This document shows positions 58,564 to 64,000 of a stretch of DNA of 64,000 nucleotides, piece after piece. Source of the DNA: Longispora sp047121295 (GTDB lineage Bacteria > Actinomycetota > Actinomycetes > Mycobacteriales > Micromonosporaceae); the NCBI RefSeq assembly GCF_047121295.1, contig NZ_CP139447.1:3038001-3102000 (forward strand), in the 5' to 3' direction. The translations under genes were made by a program, and so were the position numbers. Under the pieces are notes generated by a model. That model saw only the letters and a list, made by a program, of their open reading frames with translations, had not been told where the DNA came from and searched no databases. Every line of letters begins with the position of its first letter. The first letter of the stretch is position 1.

Positions 58564-58620
58564 CGTCGGCGGAGGCGGCGTGCGACGGTCAGTGGCGAGA
58601 CCGCCACAGGAGGTACGAAA

Positions 58621-60138
58621 ATGACCGGAGCGCAGCCCCCGACCGGCGCCCCCACCGTCACCGCCGCCGACCCCCGGTATCCGGGGCTGGTGGCGGGGTA
58701 CAACCACCGGTTCGTCGGCAGCCCCGACCGGGTGTGCCTCCCCGGCTCGACCGGGGAGGTCGTCGAGGCCGTGGCCGCCGCCGTCGCGGCCGGTAGCCGG
58801 ATCGCCGTGCGGAGCGGCGGGCACTGCTTCGAGGACTTCACCGCGTCCCCCGACATCCGGGTGCTCCTGGACCTGTCGGGGATGTCGGCCGTCTACCACG
58901 ACGCCGCCCGCCGCGCCTTCGCGATCGAGGCCGGCGCGACCCTCGGGCACGTCTACCAGGCCCTGCACGACGGCTGGGGCGTGACCATCCCGGGCGGCAC
59001 CTGCTTCGAGGTGGGCGTCGGCGGGCACATCACCGGCGGCGGCTACGGCCACCTGTCCCGCCGCGACGGCCTCGTCGTCGACCACCTGTACGCCGTCGAG
59101 GTCGTCGTGGTCGACGCCGACGGTACGGCCCGCGCGGTCGTGGCGACCCGCGAACCCGACGACCCGCACCGCGACCTGTGGTGGGCGCACACCGGCGGCG
59201 GCGGGGGCAACTTCGGGGTGGTGACCCGGTTCTGGATGCGCAGCCCCGGCGTGGACTCCGCCGACCCGGCCGACCTGCTGCCCCGCGCGCCCCGCCGGAC
59301 CCGCCGGCGCGATGCCGTGTGGTCCTGGGACGCGATGACCGAGGCCGGGTTCACCGCCCTGCTGCGCGACTACTGCGCCTGGTACGAGAACAACAGCGCC
59401 CCCGACTCGGCGTACGCGCCGCTGTGGAGCAACCTGATCATCACGCACCGCTCCGGCGGGGTCCTCGCGCTGACCTCGGTGATCGACGAGGACGTGCCCG
59501 GCGCGGAGAAGCTGCTCGACGCGCACTTCGAGGCGGTCACGGGCGGGGTGGGCGTCGAGCCGATGGTCAACACCCAGGACGTCGTCGGGTGGATGGACTC
59601 GTGGATGCCGTCGTACAGCTGGCCGAGCGACCCGAGCGGGCGGTACAAGCACAAGGCCGGCTACCTGCGCCGGGGGTACTCGGACCGCCAACTCGCCACC
59701 CTCTACCGGCACCTGTCCGGCACCGGGTACGACAACCCGGCGGCCGGCCTGGTCGTCACCGGCTTCGGCGGCCGGGTCAACGCGGTCGCCCCGGACGCCA
59801 CGGCGATCCCGCAGCGCGACTCGATCCTGAAGGCCTCCTACACGGCCGGCACCTGGCTGACCCCGGAGGAGGACGCCCCCAACATCGCCTGGGTGCGCGA
59901 CTACTACCGCGACGTGTACGCCGAGACCGGCGGGGTGCCGGTGCCCGACGAGGCCAGCGACGGCTCCTACATCAGCTATCCGGACGTCGACCTCGCCGAC
60001 CCGGCCTGGAACACCTCGGGCGTCGACTGGGCCACCCTGTACTACAAGGACAACTACCCGCGCCTGCGCCAGGTCAAGGGCCGCTACGACCCGCGCGACG
60101 TGTTCCGGCACGCCCTGTCGGTCCGACTGCCCGACTGA
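58621..60138 (+). CDS. Bicovalent-FAD oxidase, berberine-bridge type
   Basis: 505 residues from ATG 58621 with a near-perfect AGGAGGT. FAD attachment: His68 in AVRSGGHCFEDF and Cys128 in PGGTCFEVGVGGH, the BBE bicovalent pair. The C-terminal BBE segment (VKGRYDPRDVFRHALSV) completes the family. Members oxidise sugars, alcohols or C-N bonds in antibiotic pathways. No signal peptide. It may oxidise a phenolic or amino alcohol product of this cluster. Confidence 0.93.
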   Translation: MTGAQPPTGAPTVTAADPRYPGLVAGYNHRFVGSPDRVCLPGSTGEVVEAVAAAVAAGSRIAVRSGGHCFEDFTASPDIRVLLDLSGMSAVYHDAARRAFAIEAGATLGHVYQALHDGWGVTIPGGTCFEVGVGGHITGGGYGHLSRRDGLVVDHLYAVEVVVVDADGTARAVVATREPDDPHRDLWWAHTGGGGGNFGVVTRFWMRSPGVDSADPADLLPRAPRRTRRRDAVWSWDAMTEAGFTALLRDYCAWYENNSAPDSAYAPLWSNLIITHRSGGVLALTSVIDEDVPGAEKLLDAHFEAVTGGVGVEPMVNTQDVVGWMDSWMPSYSWPSDPSGRYKHKAGYLRRGYSDRQLATLYRHLSGTGYDNPAAGLVVTGFGGRVNAVAPDATAIPQRDSILKASYTAGTWLTPEEDAPNIAWVRDYYRDVYAETGGVPVPDEASDGSYISYPDVDLADPAWNTSGVDWATLYYKDNYPRLRQVKGRYDPRDVFRHALSVRLPD

Positions 60139-60153
60139 CCCGGCGAACGACAC

Positions 60154-60208
60154 CCTCCACCGAGGACCGCGGCGCCCGGGCCGGCGCACGGCGGGTCCTC
60201 GGCGGAGG
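60154..60208. terminator. Hairpin between convergent oxidase and YCII genes
   Basis: CCTCC-a-CCGAGGACC (60154-60168) pairs with GGTCCTCGG-c-GGAGG (60194-60208). Confidence 0.75.
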
Positions 60209-60229
60209 GGCGTCCGCCCCGGGGGCCGC

Positions 60230-60592
60230 CTAGTCCTCGTCCTCGTCGAGGTCCACGAACGGCCGCACCTCTATCGCGGAGTAGTGGGAGTCGGGGATCA
60301 GCGCGGCCAGGTCGATCGCGCGGTCCCTGCTCGCGCACTCCACCACGTAGTACCCGCAGAAGAACTCCCTGGCGGGGAGGTAGGGACCCTCCGTCGTGTA
60401 CACCACGCCGTCGCGGACCTGGACGACCGCCGAGCGGCGGGGGTCGGCCAGCGCGTCCGTCACCACCATCTCCCCGGTCTCGCTGACCAGCTTCTGGAAC
60501 GTGTCGTGCCCCTCGAACACGGCGTTCTGCTGTTCCTCGGTCAGCGCGTCCCAGGCCCCGGGGTTCAGATAGACCAGCAGCATGAACTTCAC
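60230..60592 (-). CDS. YCII/DGPF-domain protein 2
   Basis: 120 residues, MKFMLLVYLNPGAWDAL start; the central TTEGPYLPAREFFCGYYVVE is the DGPF-type motif, and the tail is acidic (VDLDEDED). ATG 60592 follows GGAGGAG. Its promoter has the TGTCGA-17-CGACC pattern. Confidence 0.92.
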   Translation of the reverse strand: MKFMLLVYLNPGAWDALTEEQQNAVFEGHDTFQKLVSETGEMVVTDALADPRRSAVVQVRDGVVYTTEGPYLPAREFFCGYYVVECASRDRAIDLAALIPDSHYSAIEVRPFVDLDEDED

Positions 60593-60641
60593 GTCTGCTC
60601 CTCCAGTTCGCCAGGGCCCCGGTCAGCGCCGCTCGCAAGGT

Positions 60642-60669
60642 GGTCGGAACAGGCGCGCCGCTCTCGACA
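60642..60669 (-). promoter_or_regulatory. ECF42-type promoter of YCII gene 2
   Basis: On the minus strand TGTCGA (60669-60664), 17 bp, CGACC (60646-60642), 49 bp before the start codon at 60592. Same hexamer and spacing as at 58111 and 40406. Confidence 0.65.
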
Positions 60670-60718
60670 CGCGGCGGAGGAATCCTCGTCACGACCCGGT
60701 GACGGGCGGGCGAACACC

Positions 60719-60733
60719 GCAATCCGGGAGATG
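60719..60733 (+). promoter_or_regulatory. Cluster motif, site 3
   Basis: GCAATCCGGGAGATG preceded by CACC, 88 bp before the second flavin monooxygenase gene. A looser ECF-like pair TGTCAG-17-CGGCG follows at 60752. Confidence 0.6.
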
Positions 60734-60820
60734 ACCGGTGACGTCGGCGGATGTCAGGGTCATGTGGTGCGGATCGGCGCCGGATCTGCCTTCATGCCGC
60801 TGTTTCCCAAGGAGCGCCTC

Positions 60821-62002
60821 ATGGATATCACCGCAGCACCGTCGAGGACGGAACTGGTTCGCCGCGCGTCGGAGCTGGTGCCCCTTCTCCAGAAGAACGC
60901 GATCTGGGCGGAGGAGAACCGACGCCTGCCCGAGGACACGATCGGGGCCCTGACCGACGCCGGGATCCTGAAGATGCGGGTCCCGACCCGCTATGGCGGG
61001 TACGAGTCGGACATGCGCACCGTGGTCGACGTGCTGTCCGAACTGGCCCGTGGCGACGGCTCGACGTCCTGGACCGTGGCGGTCTGGGCGATCAGCACCT
61101 GGATGGTCGGCCTGTTCCCCGACGAGGTGCAGGACGAGATCTTCTCCACCCCGGACGTCCGGGTCAGCGGGATCCTCAGCCCGACCGCCGTGGCCGTCCC
61201 GACCGAGGGCGGGTTCGTCCTGAACGGCAAGTGGTCGTTCAACACCGGTTCCCAGCAGAGCCACTGGAACACCAACGCGGCGGTCCGGCCCACCCCCGAC
61301 GGCGGGTACGAGCCGATCATGGTCGCCGTGCCGCTGTCGGACCTGGTGGTCGTGGACGACTGGTTCACCGCCGGCCTACGGGGCTCGGGCAGTGTCACCA
61401 CGGTCGCCCAGGACGTGTTCGTCCCCGACGCCAGGGTGCTGCCGATGGGGCCGGTGCTCGGCGGTCAGCACCGCTCCGTACTCAACGCCGGGAAGCCCGT
61501 CTACAGCGCGCCGTTCATGCCGACCGCCTGCACCACGGTCAGCGCGGCGGCCCTCGGCCTGGCGCGCGCCGCCCGTGACGCGTTCTTCGAGCGGCTGCCC
61601 GGCCGGAAGATCACCTACACCGCCTACGAGGACCAGAGCCAGGCGCCGATCACGCACCTGCAGGTCGCCGAGGCCACGATGAAGATCGACGAGGCCGAGT
61701 TCCACGCGAACCGGGCCGCCGGCATGATCGACGACAAGGGCGCGGCCGGCGAGCAGTGGACCCTGGAGGAGCGGGCCCGGGTCCGGCTCGACCTGGGCGC
61801 GGTGTGTCTGCGGGCGAAGGAGGCCGTGGACATTCTCAACACGGCCAGCGGCGGCTCGTCGATCTACACCTCGGTGCCGATCCAGCGGATCGAGCGCGAC
61901 ATCCAGACCCTGAACCTGCACGCGATCATGCACCCCAACACCAACCTGGAGCTGTACGGCCGGGTCCTGTGCGGACTGGAGCCGAACACGCACTACATCT
62001 GA
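60821..62002 (+). CDS. Acyl-CoA-dehydrogenase-fold flavin monooxygenase (copy 2)
   Basis: 393 residues from ATG 60821 (AAGGAG upstream). Close paralog of the product of 39114-40298: shared blocks include RIPTRYGGYES or RVPTRYGGYES, FFERLPGRKITYTAYEDQSQ, and RVLCGLEPNT at the C-terminus. Same class of two-component flavin monooxygenase fold. Together with the following epoxide hydrolase it repeats the copy 1 pair. Differences near the active-site segments (TGSQQSHWNTNA against SAAAHSHWQVVV) suggest different substrates. Confidence 0.88.
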   Translation: MDITAAPSRTELVRRASELVPLLQKNAIWAEENRRLPEDTIGALTDAGILKMRVPTRYGGYESDMRTVVDVLSELARGDGSTSWTVAVWAISTWMVGLFPDEVQDEIFSTPDVRVSGILSPTAVAVPTEGGFVLNGKWSFNTGSQQSHWNTNAAVRPTPDGGYEPIMVAVPLSDLVVVDDWFTAGLRGSGSVTTVAQDVFVPDARVLPMGPVLGGQHRSVLNAGKPVYSAPFMPTACTTVSAAALGLARAARDAFFERLPGRKITYTAYEDQSQAPITHLQVAEATMKIDEAEFHANRAAGMIDDKGAAGEQWTLEERARVRLDLGAVCLRAKEAVDILNTASGGSSIYTSVPIQRIERDIQTLNLHAIMHPNTNLELYGRVLCGLEPNTHYI

Positions 62003-62010
62003 GTCGCGAC

Positions 62011-62040
62011 CGGAGGGCGCCGCTCCGGTGGCGCCCTCCG
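62011..62040. terminator. 11-bp hairpin after monooxygenase copy 2
   Basis: CGGAGGGCGCC (62011-62021), loop GCTCCGGT, GGCGCCCTCCG (62030-62040), 8 bp after the stop. The following 180 bp have no evident gene. Confidence 0.8.
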
Positions 62041-62223
62041 TGCTGCCCGGAGCCGGGGCCCGCCCGGGGCCTCGCGCGGAACCCGCCCGGGGCCCGCCCC
62101 GGTCGGTCGGTGCGCGCACGCACTTGTGGCATGGCAGCGCGGCGGGCTGGCTTCGGCGGCACCCGGCACCGAGACTGTTCCGGAGCGCCCGGGTGCGGGC
62201 GGCGGAGCGGCGAGGGGACGACG

Positions 62224-62586
62224 TTGAAGTACATGTTGTTGATCAACAACAATCCGGCCACGCTGGAGGCCATGTCCGAGGCGGACCGCGACCAGGTGAT
62301 GAGCGGCGTCGACGACCTGATGAAGGAGCTGACCGAGTCCGGGGAGCTCATCGGCGGGGAGGCGCTGGCGGACGCCTCGCACACCAGGACCGTCCGGGTC
62401 CGCGACGGGGTGCCCGTCACGACGGACGGGCCGTTCCTGGAGGCGAAGGAGTACCTGGCCGGCTACCTCATCATCGAGGCCGCCAGCGTCGACCGGGCGG
62501 TGGAGATCGCCGCGCGCTGGCCCGACGCGCGGTTCGGCGCGATGGAGGTGCGGCCGATCATCGACGGGGTCAGCCAGGAGGGGTGA
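62224..62586 (+). CDS. YCII/DGPF-domain protein 3
   Basis: 120 residues. The family N-terminus (M)KYMLLINNNPATLEAM begins at TTG 62224, with GAGGGGAC upstream, so a TTG start is preferred over the ATG two codons later. DGPF motif intact: TTDGPFLEAKEYLAGYLI. No TGTCGA-type promoter is seen in front of it. A perfect palindrome GTTGTTGATCAACAAC (62235-62250) lies within codons 4-9. Confidence 0.88.
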   Translation: MKYMLLINNNPATLEAMSEADRDQVMSGVDDLMKELTESGELIGGEALADASHTRTVRVRDGVPVTTDGPFLEAKEYLAGYLIIEAASVDRAVEIAARWPDARFGAMEVRPIIDGVSQEG

Positions 62587-62672
62587 GAACCGTGCGCCCG
62601 TTGGCCCGCGACGCCGCCGCGCGTCGCGGGCCCACGCGCGTCCGGGCCGGACCCACGGCCCCACCCACCTCT

Positions 62673-62740
62673 GGTGATCAACTACACGGTCTTGCGGTTT
62701 TTCGGGCCCCGGGAACGACAACTACGTGTAGTTGATCACC
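62673..62740. repeat. 16-bp perfect inverted repeat, 36-bp spacer
   Basis: GGTGATCAACTACACG (62673-62688) and CGTGTAGTTGATCACC (62725-62740). It lies between the third YCII gene and the second epoxide hydrolase. It may be a pair of regulator sites or a hairpin terminator or attenuator. Confidence 0.75.
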
Positions 62741-62822
62741 CAGAGGGCTGGGCAGGACCCGGGTCCGGGCCGGGACTCCGCACGGCAGGAGATGCGCCGC
62801 CCCCACGGGACGAAGAGGATGT

Positions 62823-62839
62823 ATCGGAGTTGATCCGAT
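62823..62839. promoter_or_regulatory. Small palindrome before epoxide hydrolase copy 2
   Basis: ATCGGA-GTTGA-TCCGAT, a 6-5-6 dyad 42 bp ahead of the start codon at 62882; position fits an operator. Confidence 0.35.
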
Positions 62840-62881
62840 GCCGCGCGGTGACTCCGCGGCCGTCCCGATGGGAGCCCGGGC

Positions 62882-64000
62882 ATGCAGCCCTTCCGTGTCG
62901 AGATTCCCCAGGCGGACCTGGACGACCTGCGCCGACGGCTCGCCGACACCCGCTGGCCCGACCTGCTGTCCGACGTCGGCTGGGACCGGGGCGTGCCGCT
63001 GGACTACCTCAAGGACCTCGCGGAGTACTGGCGCACCACCTTCGACTGGCGGGCCGCCGAGGCGCGGCTGAACGCCGTGCCCCAGTTCCTCGCGGAGATC
63101 GACGGCACGACCGTGCACTTCCTGCACGTCCGCTCGCCCGAGCCGGACGCGACGCCGCTGCTGATCACGCACGGCTGGCCCGGTTCGGTGGTGGAGTTCC
63201 TGGACGTGATCGGGCCGCTGACCGATCCGCGCGCGCACGGCGGCGACCCGGCCGACGCGTTCCACCTGGTCATCCCGTCGCTGCCCGGGTTCGGGTTCTC
63301 CGGCCCCACCCACGACACCGGCTGGAACAACATGCGGGTCGCCGCCGCCTGGGCGGAGCTGATGCGCCGGCTGGGCTATGACCGGTACATCGCGCAGGGC
63401 GGGGACTTCGGCGCCGGGATCTCCTACGCGCTGGCCCTGACCGACGCCGAGCACGTCGCGGGCCTGCACCTCAACACGCTGGTCACGCTCCCGACCGGCG
63501 AGGCCGGGGAGCTCGACGACCTGACCGACGACGACCGGGCCCGGCTGGCCCGTACGGAGCGGTTCGTCACGGACCTCGCCGGTTCGATGAAGACCCAGGC
63601 CACCCGGCCGCACACCGTCTCGTACGGCCTGACCGACTCGCCCGTGGGTCAGCTCGCCTGGATCGTGGAGAAGTTCAAGGACTGGGCGGACGCCCCGCAC
63701 GCACCCGAGGACGCCGTCGACCGCGACCTGCTGCTCACCATCGTCTCGATCTTCTGGCTCACCGGCACCGCCGGGTCCTCGGCCCAGTTCTACTACGAGA
63801 CCGCCCCGGTGCTGCCGATCACCCGGACGACGGGCCGGTACACGCCGATCACCCAGCCCCTCGGGATCGCGGTGTTCCCGCACGGGCCGTTCCGGCCGCT
63901 GCGGCGCTGGGTGGACCGGGACTTCACCACTCTCGTGCACTGGACCGAGTTCGACGAGGGCGGGCACTTCGCCGCACTGGAGAAGCCCGACCTCTTCGTC
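62882..64000 (+). CDS. Epoxide hydrolase with EHN domain (copy 2, 3' end missing)
   Basis: 373 codons are visible with no stop; the window ends near the expected C-terminus. EHN domain FRVEIPQADLDDLRRRLADT, oxyanion HGWPG at 97-101, nucleophile Asp175 in AQGGDFGAG, and the His in DEGGHFAALEKP. It is a paralog of the product of 37930-39096. ATG 62882 has GGGAG upstream. Together with the monooxygenase at 60821 it duplicates the first pair, though a YCII gene separates them here. Confidence 0.9.
   Translation, partial: MQPFRVEIPQADLDDLRRRLADTRWPDLLSDVGWDRGVPLDYLKDLAEYWRTTFDWRAAEARLNAVPQFLAEIDGTTVHFLHVRSPEPDATPLLITHGWPGSVVEFLDVIGPLTDPRAHGGDPADAFHLVIPSLPGFGFSGPTHDTGWNNMRVAAAWAELMRRLGYDRYIAQGGDFGAGISYALALTDAEHVAGLHLNTLVTLPTGEAGELDDLTDDDRARLARTERFVTDLAGSMKTQATRPHTVSYGLTDSPVGQLAWIVEKFKDWADAPHAPEDAVDRDLLLTIVSIFWLTGTAGSSAQFYYETAPVLPITRTTGRYTPITQPLGIAVFPHGPFRPLRRWVDRDFTTLVHWTEFDEGGHFAALEKPDLFV

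Noticed and set aside
58561..58620. ATG inside motif site 2 as an upstream start of the FAD oxidase
   Set aside because: It is in frame, but gives an Arg-rich extension with no homology, the AGGAGGT before 58621 is far better, and at sites 1 and 4 the same ATG is out of frame.
1..64000. CRISPR arrays, tRNA or rRNA genes, transposases, integrases
   Set aside because: Looked for on both strands by eye; the only regular repeats are short minisatellites (20091, 26294) without spacers, and no RNA gene signature was seen.

Overview
The window is a very GC-rich chromosomal segment of an actinomycete: most codons end in G or C, GTG starts and 4-base ATGA/GTGA gene overlaps are common, and it encodes many twin-arginine or lipoprotein exports, ECF and MarR/TetR/ArsR/LacI regulators, and natural-product-type enzymes. 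I see no rRNA, tRNA, CRISPR array, transposase or integrase. The species cannot be named from the sequence alone.

Layout. (1) 1-3640: the 3' end of an MFS transporter, a secreted M4 metalloprotease preceded by a tiny cysteine-rich ORF, and two divergent antibiotic-monooxygenase (ABM) domain genes, one fused to a truncated haemoglobin. (2) 3709-10308: two divergent operons of glycan or glycolipid type: GT2, TIGR04282-type transferase and methyltransferase on one side; epimerase, molybdopterin oxidoreductase, membrane protein and polytopic glycosyltransferase on the other. (3) 10318-22451: a TetR remnant, a PhoD phosphatase with a secreted repeat protein, an Lrp/AsnC regulator, an inositol-monophosphatase-like enzyme, an F420-type reductase, several regulators, and a MarR-controlled membrane protein. 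(4) 21459-31439: a polysaccharide-use locus with a 2-hydroxyacid dehydrogenase, an LplB/YtcP-type ABC importer with its lipoprotein, a LacI regulator, a DUF2264 protein and a secreted beta-helix protein. LacI-type operators lie in front of every transcription unit of this locus except the beta-helix gene. (5) 31420-37880: a MmyB-type regulator with alcohol dehydrogenase, a two-component system, and an amino-acid-type binding lipoprotein with an unknown partner.

(6) 37930-64000 is the most interesting part and looks like an undescribed natural-product locus around beta-tyrosine. The core operon (49306-56331) encodes a condensation-adenylation-carrier protein whose specificity residues read DPCQLMLIAK, an MIO tyrosine aminomutase closely resembling the enediyne C-1027 enzyme SgcC4, an HpaB/SgcC-type flavin hydroxylase and a reductase. 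Around it are two copies of a pair made of an acyl-CoA-dehydrogenase-fold flavin monooxygenase and an SgcF-like epoxide hydrolase, a bicovalent-FAD oxidase, a multicopper oxidase, an SDR and an MFS exporter. No enediyne PKS is present. The condensation domain has lost its catalytic histidine.

Two regulatory signals tie region 6 together. A 15-bp motif (GCAATCCGGGAGATG or near matches) lies upstream of four operons. A second pattern (TGTCGA, 17 bp, CGACC/T) lies in front of two YCII/DGPF genes and the MFS exporter and fits the promoter type known for ECF42 sigma factors, one of which is encoded at 56554-57807. The second epoxide hydrolase runs off the right edge, so the cluster probably continues.
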